Source: Solimicrobium sp040544425 (lineage in GTDB: Bacteria > Pseudomonadota > Gammaproteobacteria > Burkholderiales > Burkholderiaceae_D). From it: a DNA stretch of 64,000 nt. This document shows positions 44,346 through 53,423 of the stretch, piece after piece. Numbering within the stretch: position 1 is the first letter of the stretch; every line of letters starts with the position of its first letter. Position numbers and translations under genes: made by a program. The DNA lies in the NCBI GenBank assembly GCA_040544425.1, contig JBEONO010000003.1, forward strand, positions 1 through 64,000. The letters run 5' to 3'. Under the pieces are notes generated by a model that searched no databases, was not told the origin of the DNA, and saw only the letters and a list, made by a program, of their open reading frames with translations.

Positions 44346-45744
44346 AGTCAAACATTTGCATTTCGTCGGTATCGGTGGCTCCGGGATGAGCGGTATTGCC
44401 GAGGTATTGCTCAACCTCGGTTACACGATTTCCGGCTCCGATCTGTCGAGCAACGCCGCCTCGCAGCGACTCGAAAAGCTTGGTGCCCGAATCACACTGG
44501 GACATGATGCAAAAAATATCCTCGGTGCGAATGCCATTGTGACTTCCACCGCGGTCAAGTCCGATAACCCGGAAGTGATGGCCGCGCGCGCCGCACATAT
44601 CCCGATCGTGCCGCGTGCCATGATGCTGGCTGAATTAATGCGCCTGAAAAGCGGCATTGCCATCGCAGGCACGCACGGTAAAACTACGACCACCAGTCTG
44701 GTGGCCAGTGTATTGGCGCAAGGCGGTCTCGATCCAACCTTTGTTATCGGTGGTTTGCTGAACAGTGCCGGAGCGAACGCCAAACTGGGCGGCGGTGATT
44801 TTATCGTGGTCGAAGCGGATGAGTCCGATGCCTCGTTCCTGAATCTCTCGCCAGTGATTTCGGTGATCACCAATATTGATCAGGACCATATGGAAACCTA
44901 TGGCCATGACTTTGCCAAACTTAAACAGGCCTTCGTTGAGTTTACCCAGCGCCTGCCGTTCTACGGTGTGGCGGTGTTATGTCTGGATGATTTGAATGTG
45001 CGCGAAATCATGCCGTTCATTTCCAAACCAATCGTCACATATGGCTTTCATCCAGAAGCGGAAGTACACGCGGTCCATGCCGTGGCCGTCGCCGGAAAAA
45101 TGCAGTTTACCGTGCAGCAAAAAGATTACAAGGATATGGTGATCAGCCTGAACCAGCCCGGCATGCACAATGTACAAAACGCCTGTGCCGCGATTGCAAT
45201 TGGTCGGGAGCTCGGCATCTCGAATGAGAATATTCAAAAAGCGCTCAGCGAATTTAACGGCGTCGGTCGGCGCTTTACTCGCTACGGTGAAATTGCACTG
45301 CCCGCCGTGGACGATCAGCCGACCGGACATTTTGCACTGGTCGACGATTATGGTCACCATCCGGTAGAAATGGCGGCGACGCTCTCTGCTGCGCGCGGTG
45401 CTTATCCGGGGCGCCGTCTGGTGCTGGCGTTTCAGCCGCACCGTTACACACGTACCCGCGATTTGTTTGAAGATTTTGTCAGCGTCATGTCTACCGCTGA
45501 CGTTGTCGTGCTGGCGGAAGTGTATGCCGCAGGGGAAGCACCTATCGTTGCGGCTGACGGGCGCAGTCTGGCGCGCGCATTGCGGGTGTTGGGAAAAGTT
45601 GATCCGGTGTTTGTTGAAAATATTGCCGATTTTCCGGAAACCTTGCTCAGTATATTAAAGCCGGGTGATGTGGTGATTAATATGGGAGCAGGCTCGATCA
45701 ATGCGGTGCCTGCGAATCTGATTAAACACATTAGCAGTTTGTGA
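44335..45744 (+). CDS. murC: UDP-N-acetylmuramate:L-alanine ligase
   Basis: The 469-residue ligase starts peptide-stem synthesis. It opens with HFVGIGGSGMSGIAEVL, has the ATP loop AGTHGKTTTTSLVAS (about 116-130), EADESDASFL, the ITNIDQDHMETYG block and the C-terminal DDYGHHPVE and AFQPHRYTRT motifs. Placement after murG with an 11-base overlap is the usual dcw order. Confidence 0.96.
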   Translation: MKHKVKHLHFVGIGGSGMSGIAEVLLNLGYTISGSDLSSNAASQRLEKLGARITLGHDAKNILGANAIVTSTAVKSDNPEVMAARAAHIPIVPRAMMLAELMRLKSGIAIAGTHGKTTTTSLVASVLAQGGLDPTFVIGGLLNSAGANAKLGGGDFIVVEADESDASFLNLSPVISVITNIDQDHMETYGHDFAKLKQAFVEFTQRLPFYGVAVLCLDDLNVREIMPFISKPIVTYGFHPEAEVHAVHAVAVAGKMQFTVQQKDYKDMVISLNQPGMHNVQNACAAIAIGRELGISNENIQKALSEFNGVGRRFTRYGEIALPAVDDQPTGHFALVDDYGHHPVEMAATLSAARGAYPGRRLVLAFQPHRYTRTRDLFEDFVSVMSTADVVVLAEVYAAGEAPIVAADGRSLARALRVLGKVDPVFVENIADFPETLLSILKPGDVVINMGAGSINAVPANLIKHISSL

Positions 45745-45752
45745 GATAAAAA

Positions 45753-46718
45753 ATGAACAATCAAAATAAGCAGATGGGGAAGGTCGGTGTGCTGTTCGGT
45801 GGACGTTCTGCCGAGCGCGAAGTATCGATCATGTCGGGCACCGGCGTGTTGTCGGCATTGCAGAGCCTCGGTGTCGATGCGCATGCGTTCGATCCGGGTG
45901 TGCACAGTCTGGCCGAGCTGGCGGCACAACAATTCGACCGGGTCTTCATTGCCCTGCACGGACGCTACGGCGAAGACGGCACTTTGCAGGGAGCGCTGGA
46001 ACAAATGGGCATACCTTATACCGGGTCCGGCGTACTGGCCTCGGCGCTGGCAATGGACAAGGCGATGACCAAACGAATCTGGATGGCAAGCGGTATATCA
46101 ACACCGAAATTCATGATTTTGGACAGCAGCAGCGACTGGGCCGCAGTAGCCGCGTATCTGGAATTGCCGCTGATCGTCAAGCCGGTGCACGAAGGTTCGA
46201 CCATGGGCTTGACTAAAGTGACCGAGGTGAGCCAACTGCAGCAAGCCTATGAATTGGCAGCGCGCTTTGATGGTGATGTCATCGCAGAACAATTTATCGA
46301 TGGCCTGGAAGTAACCTGTGCCGTGCTCGGAAAAGGGGCGCAGGCGCGCGCACTACCGTTGATTCGCATCGTTGCGCCGGACGCCAACTATGATTATCAG
46401 CACAAGTATTTTACCGACGACACCCAGTATTTCTGTCCCTCTGGTTTGCCGGTTGAGCAGGAAAAGAGTATCCAGGACATGGTCGTTGCGTCATACCGCG
46501 CCTTGAATTGTCGTGGCTGGGGACGCGCTGATGTGATGGTGCGCGCATCGGATCAGAAAGCCTTTTTACTGGAGATGAATACTTCCCCAGGCATGACCGG
46601 CCACTCTTTGGTGCCGATGGCAGCCAAACAGGCCGGATTGGATTATGCCCAGCTGTGTCTGGAAATATTGAACATGGCAGAACTTGAATTGCATGTGTCG
46701 GCTGACTGGAAGCCTTAG
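45753..46718 (+). CDS. ddl: D-alanine:D-alanine ligase
   Basis: The 321-residue ATP-grasp enzyme joins two D-alanines for MurF. Motifs: VLFGGRSAEREVSIMSG at the start, LHGRYGEDGTLQG, PLIVKPVHEGSTMGL in the ATP-binding part, and LLEMNTSPGMTGHSLVP with the metal ligands. The tyrosine seen in VanA-type selectivity loops is not needed for this call. The start lies 8 bases after murC; an internal Met at 45774 is an alternative. Confidence 0.95.
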   Translation: MNNQNKQMGKVGVLFGGRSAEREVSIMSGTGVLSALQSLGVDAHAFDPGVHSLAELAAQQFDRVFIALHGRYGEDGTLQGALEQMGIPYTGSGVLASALAMDKAMTKRIWMASGISTPKFMILDSSSDWAAVAAYLELPLIVKPVHEGSTMGLTKVTEVSQLQQAYELAARFDGDVIAEQFIDGLEVTCAVLGKGAQARALPLIRIVAPDANYDYQHKYFTDDTQYFCPSGLPVEQEKSIQDMVVASYRALNCRGWGRADVMVRASDQKAFLLEMNTSPGMTGHSLVPMAAKQAGLDYAQLCLEILNMAELELHVSADWKP

Positions 46719-46753
46719 GCCTCCACTATATACAACGGGGAAAACGAGCGCGC

Positions 46754-47524
46754 ATGTGGCAAGACGTCAAATTATTAAATGCAACGGCAAATGTTTTATT
46801 TGGTGTCTGTGCGCTATTGCTGTTTTTGGCGGCGCTGTGGTCGCTGATGAATCGGCCGCTGTTTAATCTGAATGTGATTCAGATTGAAGGTGGCGGCGAT
46901 GTCGTATTGAAGCATGTGAATTCGCAGATTATTCGCAGTATTGCAGTAACTAAAATTACCGGAAATTTTTTCACCGCCAATCTGGATTCAGTGCGTCGGG
47001 CATTTGAAATGGTACCTTGGGTAAGAAGAGCCAGTGTGCGGCGCGAGTGGCCGGATCGATTGATTGTCACGCTCGAAGAACACCTGCCGCTGGGCACCTG
47101 GGGCGAGGACGGACAAATCCTTTCAGTCAAGGGCGATGTGTTTACCGCCAACCTGGCCGAAGTGGAAGAAGAATCGATGTTGCTTGAATTTAGCGGCCCG
47201 CCCGGCAGCGAAAAGGAAGTATTGGCGCACTATTTGCAGTTTAAGGACTGGTTCAATGCGATTTCACTCGAACCTGAATCGGTCAATTACAGTAAGCGAT
47301 ATGCGTGGCTGGTGAAGTTGAATAATGGTTTGTCGGTCGAGTTGGGCCGAGAAGAAAACGGTGCAATGTTACAGGAACGGGTCGCGCGGTTAATTGAGGT
47401 ATATCCGGAATTGACCAGCCGGCTTCAGGGAAAAATTGAGAGCGTGGACCTGCGTTACCCGAATGGTCTGGCATTAAAGGCCAAGGGGCAGGAATTGAAC
47501 GTGGTGACGAAGACAAAGAAATAA
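46754..47524 (+). CDS. ftsQ: Cell division protein FtsQ
   Basis: The 256-residue protein has a cytoplasmic N terminus, one membrane helix (VLFGVCALLLFLAALWSLM, about 14-32), a POTRA domain (NLNVIQIEGGGDVVLKHVN) and the FtsQ beta domain with WVRRASVRREWPDRLIVTLEEH. It scaffolds FtsB and FtsL at the septum. It lies between ddl (35-base gap) and ftsA (one-base gap). Confidence 0.94.
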   Translation: MWQDVKLLNATANVLFGVCALLLFLAALWSLMNRPLFNLNVIQIEGGGDVVLKHVNSQIIRSIAVTKITGNFFTANLDSVRRAFEMVPWVRRASVRREWPDRLIVTLEEHLPLGTWGEDGQILSVKGDVFTANLAEVEEESMLLEFSGPPGSEKEVLAHYLQFKDWFNAISLEPESVNYSKRYAWLVKLNNGLSVELGREENGAMLQERVARLIEVYPELTSRLQGKIESVDLRYPNGLALKAKGQELNVVTKTKK

Positions 47525-47525
47525 T

Positions 47526-48758
47526 ATGACAAAAGACGCAAAGAATTTAATCGTTGGGCTGGACATCGGCACATCCAAAGTCGTCGCGGTGGTGGCGGAA
47601 GTCATGCCGGACGGCAGGCATGAGGTGATTGGCCTCGGTCAGCACGAATCGAAAGGCCTGAAAAAAGGCGTGGTGGTGAATATCGAAGCCACCGTCGAAT
47701 CGATCCAGCGTGCCCTGGAAGAAGCTGAACTGATGGCGGACTGCAAAATCAGGAATGTCTATACCGGCATTGCCGGCAGTCATATTCGCAGCATCAATTC
47801 GCGCGGCATGGTCGCCATCAAGGACAAGGAAGTCACTGCCGCGGATGTGGCGCGGGTGATTGAAACTGCCAAGGCGATCAATATTTCGACCGATCAGCAG
47901 TTGCTGCACACCGTGCCGCAGGAATTCATCGTCGACAATCAGGACGACGTGCGTGAACCGATAGGCATGAGCGGCATTCGCCTCGAAGTCAAAGTGCATA
48001 TCGTGACCGGTGCCGTGTCGGCGGTACAGAATATCGTCAAATGCGTGCGTCGCTGTGGGCTGGAAGTGGCCGATCTGATCCTGCAACCGATGGCTTCGGC
48101 GGATGCAGTGCTCACTTCGGATGAAAAGGAACTGGGCGTTGTGCTGATCGATATCGGCGGCGGAACCACGGATGTCGCAGTTTTTAGCGAAGGCGCGATC
48201 CGTCACACAGTGACGATTCCGATTGCCGGTGACCAGATCACCAACGACATCGCCATGGCTCTGCGCACACCGACTTCTGAGGCTGAAGAAATCAAGATTC
48301 GATTTGGCGTGGCCAAACAGGCGCTGGCTGATCCGGCGCAAACGCTTGAGGTGCCAGGGTTGGGAGACCGCGAGCCGCGCTCCATGTCGCGTCAGGCGCT
48401 GGCAGCGGTGATCGAGCCGCGTGTGGAAGAGCTGTTCGCGTTTGTGCAGCAAGTGATCCGCGAATCCGGTTACGAAGAAGTGCTCTCATCCGGTGTGGTG
48501 CTGACCGGTGGCACCAGTATGATGCCGGGCATGGTCGAGCTGGCCGAAGATATATTTTTAAAACCGACGCGCATCGGCATGCCGGAATATCACGGACAAC
48601 TGTCTGACGTCGTGCGCAGTCCTCGTTATTCAACTGTGTTGGGGTTGTTGTTGGAAGCAAAGAAGCAGTATTTGCGCGGGCATTTGGTGTCGCGTCAGGA
48701 AGGTTCAGCAAAAGCAGTTTGGCAGCGAATGAAAGAGTGGTTTTTTGGGACGTTTTAA
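47526..48758 (+). CDS. ftsA: Cell division protein FtsA
   Basis: The 410-residue actin-like ATPase tethers FtsZ to the membrane. Nucleotide-binding motifs are VGLDIGTSKVVAVVAE (about 8-23), VVLIDIGGGTTDVAVF and VVLTGGTSMMPGM. The C-terminal amphipathic membrane-targeting helix is AVWQRMKEWFFGTF. The gene follows ftsQ without a gap, and ftsZ begins 155 bases later behind its own promoter. Confidence 0.96.
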   Translation: MTKDAKNLIVGLDIGTSKVVAVVAEVMPDGRHEVIGLGQHESKGLKKGVVVNIEATVESIQRALEEAELMADCKIRNVYTGIAGSHIRSINSRGMVAIKDKEVTAADVARVIETAKAINISTDQQLLHTVPQEFIVDNQDDVREPIGMSGIRLEVKVHIVTGAVSAVQNIVKCVRRCGLEVADLILQPMASADAVLTSDEKELGVVLIDIGGGTTDVAVFSEGAIRHTVTIPIAGDQITNDIAMALRTPTSEAEEIKIRFGVAKQALADPAQTLEVPGLGDREPRSMSRQALAAVIEPRVEELFAFVQQVIRESGYEEVLSSGVVLTGGTSMMPGMVELAEDIFLKPTRIGMPEYHGQLSDVVRSPRYSTVLGLLLEAKKQYLRGHLVSRQEGSAKAVWQRMKEWFFGTF

Positions 48759-48813
48759 TTTTTGGTCTGAGATGATTTTGTAAATAAGTGCTGTTAAATT
48801 CAGGTGGTCAATT

Positions 48814-48819
48814 TATAAT
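48814..48819 (+). promoter_or_regulatory. Candidate ftsZ promoter (-10 element)
   Basis: A perfect TATAAT lies in the ftsA-ftsZ gap, with only a weak CTGTTA at 48791-48796 in the -35 position (17-bp spacing). It would start transcription about 90 bases before the ftsZ ATG, which would let FtsZ be made in excess of the upstream operon. Confidence 0.55.
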
Positions 48820-48913
48820 GTTGCGCAATGCAGTGTTTAGTTGTTAGTCATGACAAAAAATGTTGAGCTGTGATGATTATCGACTAGGAACTGCTAACCT
48901 AGGGGAACTTAAG

Positions 48914-50137
48914 ATGGAATTTGAAATGATCGATAATGCGACACAAGGGACTATCATCAAGGTGGTAGGCGTGGGCGGAGCTGGCGGCAATGCAGTTCAG
49001 CATATGATTAACAAGAAAGTCAGCGGCGTGGAATTCATCGCTGCCAATACTGATGCGCAGGCATTGGCACTGTCAAATGCGCATAACATCATTCAAATTG
49101 GCGACACTGGCCTGGGCGCAGGAATGAAACCGGAAGTCGGCCGTCAATTGGCAGAAGAGTCCCGCGCCAGAATCGAAGACGCATTGCGCGGTGCGCACAT
49201 GGTGTTTATCGCTGCCGGTATGGGTGGTGGTACCGGAACCGGTGCTGCACCAATCGTGGCGCAGATCGCCAAAGAGCAGGGCGCTTTGACTGTTGCGGTC
49301 GTGTCCAAGCCATTCTCCTACGAAGGTCAGAAATGCATGGATATCGCCGATGCCGGTCTGGAAGCCTTGTCCGAGCACGTTGATTCGCTGATCATCATCC
49401 TCAATGAAAAGCTGGAAGAAATCTACGAAGACGACACCATGCTGGAATGGATGCAGCATGCTGACGATGTACTGAACAATGCCGTAGCCGGTATCGCCGA
49501 AATCATCAACGTGCCTGGCCACATCAACGTCGACTTCAATGACGTGAAGACCATCATGAGTGAACAGGGCAAGGCAATGATGGGTACTGCGACAGCATCA
49601 GGTATCGATCGCGCCCGCATTGCGGCGGAACAGGCCGTGGCGTCACCGTTATTGGATGGAATCGACCTGTCTGGCGCACGTGGTGTGCTGGTGAATGTCA
49701 CTGCCAGCCGCAGCCTGAAGGGTAAGGAAATTCGCGAAGTTATGGCGGCAGTGCGGGCCTTTGCTGCACCGGATGCCTCGATCGCGCAGGGGATTGCTTA
49801 CGATGACAAGATGGGCGACGATATTCGCGTCACCGTCGTGGCAACCGGTCTGGGTCGCGGCAAGAAGCCAATGACGTTGGTCCAGCCGCAGCAAATGCTG
49901 CGTACCGGTACGCACAACGAACCGCAGATGGCTGCCAATCCAAACAACAATCATCATCACAACTCGAACCAGATGGGCAGTGCGTCGTCAAACGCGAGTG
50001 CCGGGCATAATTTCGACAGTCCTAAAGGACCGGCAGTATGGCGTCGTGAATCAGCCTCTGAAACAGTGCGTGCGCTGGAAAAAAATGGCATGGAAACCTA
50101 TGACATTCCGGCATTTTTACGCAAGCAGGCAGATTAA
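48914..50137 (+). CDS. ftsZ: Cell division GTPase FtsZ
   Basis: The 407-residue tubulin homologue forms the division ring. The N-terminal loop KVVGVGGAGGNAVQHM, the tubulin signature GGGTGTGAAP (104-113) and the T7-loop Asp-bearing NVDFNDVKTIM are present. A polar Asn/His/Ser linker follows, and the conserved C-terminal peptide for FtsA and ZipA contact is ETYDIPAFLRKQ. The ATG at 48914 has AGGGGA upstream; an in-frame start at 48860 is rejected. A strong terminator follows. Confidence 0.97.
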   Translation: MEFEMIDNATQGTIIKVVGVGGAGGNAVQHMINKKVSGVEFIAANTDAQALALSNAHNIIQIGDTGLGAGMKPEVGRQLAEESRARIEDALRGAHMVFIAAGMGGGTGTGAAPIVAQIAKEQGALTVAVVSKPFSYEGQKCMDIADAGLEALSEHVDSLIIILNEKLEEIYEDDTMLEWMQHADDVLNNAVAGIAEIINVPGHINVDFNDVKTIMSEQGKAMMGTATASGIDRARIAAEQAVASPLLDGIDLSGARGVLVNVTASRSLKGKEIREVMAAVRAFAAPDASIAQGIAYDDKMGDDIRVTVVATGLGRGKKPMTLVQPQQMLRTGTHNEPQMAANPNNNHHHNSNQMGSASSNASAGHNFDSPKGPAVWRRESASETVRALEKNGMETYDIPAFLRKQAD

Positions 50138-50193
50138 TTGCCTAGCTAAGCAAAGAAAATAAGTCTAAGGCATACTACCGCCTGAGCTGTAAT

Positions 50194-50224
50194 CGCCGCA
50201 AACAGCCCTGTTTGCGGCGTTTTT
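50194..50224 (+). terminator. Intrinsic terminator between ftsZ and the peroxiredoxin gene
   Basis: CGCCGCAAACAG (50194-50205) pairs perfectly with CTGTTTGCGGCG (50208-50219) and five T follow. It ends the dcw transcript 57 bases after ftsZ, but lies only 21 bases before the next start codon. Confidence 0.9.
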
Positions 50225-50245
50225 ATTTCAACCCAGGAGAGAGCG

Positions 50246-50761
50246 ATGACTACACAGATTAAAGTTGGCGACAAATTACCCAAAGGGAGTTTGTCCGAAT
50301 ATATTGAAGTTGAAACCGGTGTCTGCAGCATTGGTCCAAACACGTTTCAGGTTGAAGAAATCAGCAAAGGCAAGACCATCGCGATTTTCGGTCTGCCAGG
50401 CGCCTACACACCAACATGCTCCGCACAACATGTGCCAGGTTATGTTGCCTTGGCCGATAAATTCAAAGCGGCTGGTGTGGATGAAATCTGGTGTATCTCA
50501 GTCAATGACGCATTCGTCATGGGTGCATGGGGGCGCGATCAAAAAGCTACCGGTGTGGTACGCATGATGGCAGACGGTAATGCCGACTACAGCCGCGCCT
50601 TGGGTCTGGATGCTGATTTCAGCAAGCATGGCATGGGCGTGCGCTCGCAGCGTTATTCAATGCTGGTTGTTGATGGCGTGGTCAAGCACTTGAACATCGA
50701 GCAGGCGGGCAAGTTTGAAGTGTCCAATGCCGAAACGATTTTGGCGCAAGTCTCCAAGTAA
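50246..50761 (+). CDS. Peroxiredoxin, Prx5 type
   Basis: The 171-residue thiol peroxidase reduces hydrogen and alkyl peroxides. The peroxidatic cysteine is C58 in GAYTPTCSAQHVPG, the typical Prx5 motif, with the catalytic Thr and Arg context of the fold (CISVNDAFVMGAWG). Glutathione or glutaredoxin is the usual reductant. The ribosome-binding site is AGGAGAG. The placement between ftsZ and lpxC is typical of Burkholderiales. No promoter is evident between the upstream terminator and the start. Confidence 0.93.
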   Translation: MTTQIKVGDKLPKGSLSEYIEVETGVCSIGPNTFQVEEISKGKTIAIFGLPGAYTPTCSAQHVPGYVALADKFKAAGVDEIWCISVNDAFVMGAWGRDQKATGVVRMMADGNADYSRALGLDADFSKHGMGVRSQRYSMLVVDGVVKHLNIEQAGKFEVSNAETILAQVSK

Positions 50762-50864
50762 ACAGAACGGGGTGTCATGGCGCATTACATCCTGCGCATC
50801 ACACCCTCGTTAACATTGCGATCTCGCCGTAAAATGCAGTAATCAAGTTTCGTTGGACAGCATC

Positions 50865-51800
50865 ATGCTAAAACAAAGAACCATTAAAAAAATGATTCAC
50901 GCCGTTGGCGTTGGGCTGCATTCAGGCACCAAGGTCACGTTGACCATGCATCCCGCTCCGGTGGATACCGGCATCATCTTCAGGCGCGTGGATTTTGATC
51001 CGGCGATTGAATTTCCTGCATCGGCGCTGGGCGTGGGCGATACCAGGATGGCTTCCACCTTGACCCATGAAAAAGCCAAAATATCGACGGTAGAACATGT
51101 CATGTCAGCGTGCGCCGGAATGGGGATCGACAATTTATATATCGACGTCACTGCTGAAGAAATCCCGATTATGGACGGCTCTGCCGCGTCTTTCGTGTAT
51201 TTATTGCAGCAGGCCGGGAAGCAGGAGCAGGATTCACCCAAAAAATTCATTCGAATTTTAAAGCCGGTCGAAGTGCGCGAAGGTAGTGGCAAGAACGAAA
51301 AATGGGCGCGTCTGGATCCTTACCACGGCTTCAAATTAAAATTTTTCATTGAGTTCAATCATCCGGCAGTTGACGGTACCAATCAAACCGCCGAGGTTGA
51401 TTTTGGCGGGGTCTCGTATGTGCGCGATGTCGCCAGAGCGCGCACTTTCGGATTCATGCAGGACGTGGAGAGCCTCCGAGGCATTGGCCTGGCGCGCGGT
51501 GGTTCGTTCGAAAACGCGATCGTGCTGGACGAATTTCGTATCTTGAATGCCGATGGTTTGCGTTACGAAGATGAATTTGTACGCCACAAAATTCTCGATG
51601 CAATCGGCGATTTATATTTGATCGGTCATCCCTTGCTGGCCAGTTACAGCGCACACAAATCCGGGCATGGTTTAAACAATGCTTTATTGCGCGCGCTGCT
51701 GGCGCAGCCAGACGCATACGAAATTGTCACCTTCGACAGTATGGAATTGGCACCGCACTCCTATTTGAAACAGATGGCCGAGCAATGGCTGCCGACTTGA
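50865..51800 (+). CDS. lpxC: UDP-3-O-acyl-N-acetylglucosamine deacetylase
   Basis: The 311-residue zinc amidase does the committed step of lipid A synthesis. Zinc ligands are in STVEHVMSA and in FVRHKILDAIGDLYLIG (His and Asp), and the general-acid His is in HKSGHGLNNAL. The MLKQRTIKKMIHAVGVGLHSG start is standard; an in-frame TTG 12 bases earlier is not used. Its end is five bases from the convergent DciA-like gene. Confidence 0.96.
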   Translation: MLKQRTIKKMIHAVGVGLHSGTKVTLTMHPAPVDTGIIFRRVDFDPAIEFPASALGVGDTRMASTLTHEKAKISTVEHVMSACAGMGIDNLYIDVTAEEIPIMDGSAASFVYLLQQAGKQEQDSPKKFIRILKPVEVREGSGKNEKWARLDPYHGFKLKFFIEFNHPAVDGTNQTAEVDFGGVSYVRDVARARTFGFMQDVESLRGIGLARGGSFENAIVLDEFRILNADGLRYEDEFVRHKILDAIGDLYLIGHPLLASYSAHKSGHGLNNALLRALLAQPDAYEIVTFDSMELAPHSYLKQMAEQWLPT

Positions 51801-51805
51801 GCGCG

Positions 51806-52327
51806 CTATTTGTGCCGGTTGATCAAATTTCTTAACGCATCAAGCAGTCCATCATTGCGATTTGATTGCTCCAGATTTTTTTCCAGACTGCTGAATGCCT
51901 GCAGTGCCTTGTTCGAAAGCTGACATTGCTTTTCTCGCGGCTCATCCTGAAAAACAGGGTTGACTTGTACTTTGATGCGGATTGCGTTAATCTGCCACCC
52001 AGCATTTTGTAAAGATGCCAGCAATTTGGGAAGCTGCTGCTTCAACTTGCTGGCCAGCGCCGAGTTGGGGGCGGACAGGATTAACTGATCCGCTTCGAGA
52101 TGCAGGACCTGACAATATAAAAATAACTGGGGCAATGCAGTCACACAGGCTTTCTGACACGCTGCGTTATTCGTAATAGCCGGCCATAAATGCGTCAGCT
52201 GACTGCGCAACAGCGAGTTGACCTCAACACTCTGACTTTTCTTGTTAGTATTTTTGGTTACAGAACTTACCTGACCCATGCTGCCATTGGGCCTTGCGGG
52301 GCGATATGCTTGGTGTGAAGATGTCAT
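51806..52327 (-). CDS. DUF721/DciA-family protein
   Basis: The 173-residue protein has a basic polar N terminus and a DUF721 domain (about 45-125; LLRSQLTHLWPAI, LFLYCQVLHLEADQLILSAPNSALASKLKQQLPKLL in parts). DciA proteins load the replicative helicase DnaB in bacteria lacking DnaC. This copy may serve that role; the domain is short and the match is moderate. The gene is convergent with lpxC and divergent from the M23 gene, as commonly seen in Burkholderiales. Confidence 0.8.
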   Translation of the reverse strand: MTSSHQAYRPARPNGSMGQVSSVTKNTNKKSQSVEVNSLLRSQLTHLWPAITNNAACQKACVTALPQLFLYCQVLHLEADQLILSAPNSALASKLKQQLPKLLASLQNAGWQINAIRIKVQVNPVFQDEPREKQCQLSNKALQAFSSLEKNLEQSNRNDGLLDALRNLINRHK

Positions 52328-52412
52328 GCGGCAACTGTACCTCGAAGTTGTCCGAGCTTTATCGTTGAATCAGCTTTAGGTTGGCCCGGAATTTTAGTGT
52401 TTTGGAGTACTG

Positions 52413-53363
52413 ATGCAAATTATTGTAATGCACCCGCGATTCACGCGAGCAAAATCAATCAAAATCACTCAGAAACATGTTTATTTATTATTGCTCAGCC
52501 TGGCAGTGATTATTCTCGTCAGCAGCTTTCTGCTGTCGGCATTATGCCTGCGTTTGGCCAATACTTCCGAAACTGTTCGCAATCTGCTCCCCGTCGACGT
52601 CAATATCGTCAACGCCAGTTCCCAAGAAAAATACATGAAGCAAAACCTCGCCAAGATGGCTATCAAGCTCGGCGAGATGCAGGCGCAAATTATGCAGTTG
52701 GACGCCCTGGGTGAGCGTGTCCAGGGACTGGCCGGTGTCAAGCCGGAGGAATTCAATTTCAAGACTGTCCCGCCGCGCGGCGGTGCTGCGCCATCGACGG
52801 ATGCACACTATCTGAACATGTCGGAATTTCAATTTGCCATGAACGCGTTGTCGCAAGATCTGGATCGGCGCGCTGATTATCTGAACGTGGTTGAAACGAC
52901 ATTGATGGAATACAAAGTCAAATCGCGTCTGTTGCCAACCTCTCAGCCAGTCAACGTTCCCTTCAACTCGTCGAGCTTTGGCTGGCGTCTCGATCCGTTC
53001 ACCGGGCAATCAGCGTTTCATGAAGGACTGGATTTTCCCGGACCGCCAGGTACCCACATCGTTGCAGCCGCAGGCGGCGTGGTGATTACCTCTGAATATC
53101 ATCCGCAGTTTGGCAATATGCTGGAAATTGACCACGGCAATGAACTGGTCACCCGCTACGCGCATTGTTCGCGCATCATGGTCAAGGTCGGTGATATTGT
53201 GCGACGCGGCCAGTACGTGGCTGATATCGGCACCTCCGGGCGCTCAACCGGCGCGCATCTGCACTTCGAAGTGCGCCTGCGCGGGCGAGCACAAAATCCG
53301 GCCAAGTTCCTGACTGCCGGTGCCAACCAGGCCAGTGCGGCGGCACTCATCACCCCGGATTGA
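52413..53363 (+). CDS. M23-family peptidoglycan endopeptidase with membrane anchor
   Basis: The 316-residue protein has one membrane helix (LLLLSLAVIILVSSFLLSAL, about 24-43), a coiled-coil region (KYMKQNLAKMAIKLGEMQAQ) and a C-terminal LytM domain. Zinc and catalytic residues are seen in FHEGLDFPGPPG and TGAHLHFEVR, with YAHCSRI between. It should cut peptide cross-links in the periplasm or regulate amidases. A Thr/Gly/Asp-rich linker precedes the domain. It stands before gltX here. Confidence 0.9.
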   Translation: MQIIVMHPRFTRAKSIKITQKHVYLLLLSLAVIILVSSFLLSALCLRLANTSETVRNLLPVDVNIVNASSQEKYMKQNLAKMAIKLGEMQAQIMQLDALGERVQGLAGVKPEEFNFKTVPPRGGAAPSTDAHYLNMSEFQFAMNALSQDLDRRADYLNVVETTLMEYKVKSRLLPTSQPVNVPFNSSSFGWRLDPFTGQSAFHEGLDFPGPPGTHIVAAAGGVVITSEYHPQFGNMLEIDHGNELVTRYAHCSRIMVKVGDIVRRGQYVADIGTSGRSTGAHLHFEVRLRGRAQNPAKFLTAGANQASAAALITPD

Positions 53364-53423
53364 CGATTCCAACGTTACAATAGCGCTTTCCATTCTTCTC
53401 ACCTTGCCTTATACGCAAGATCA

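Noticed and set aside
47547..48452. 301-codon frame opposite ftsA
   Set aside because: Antisense to a certain gene, with an odd His/Asp/Arg-rich product; explained by codon bias of ftsA.
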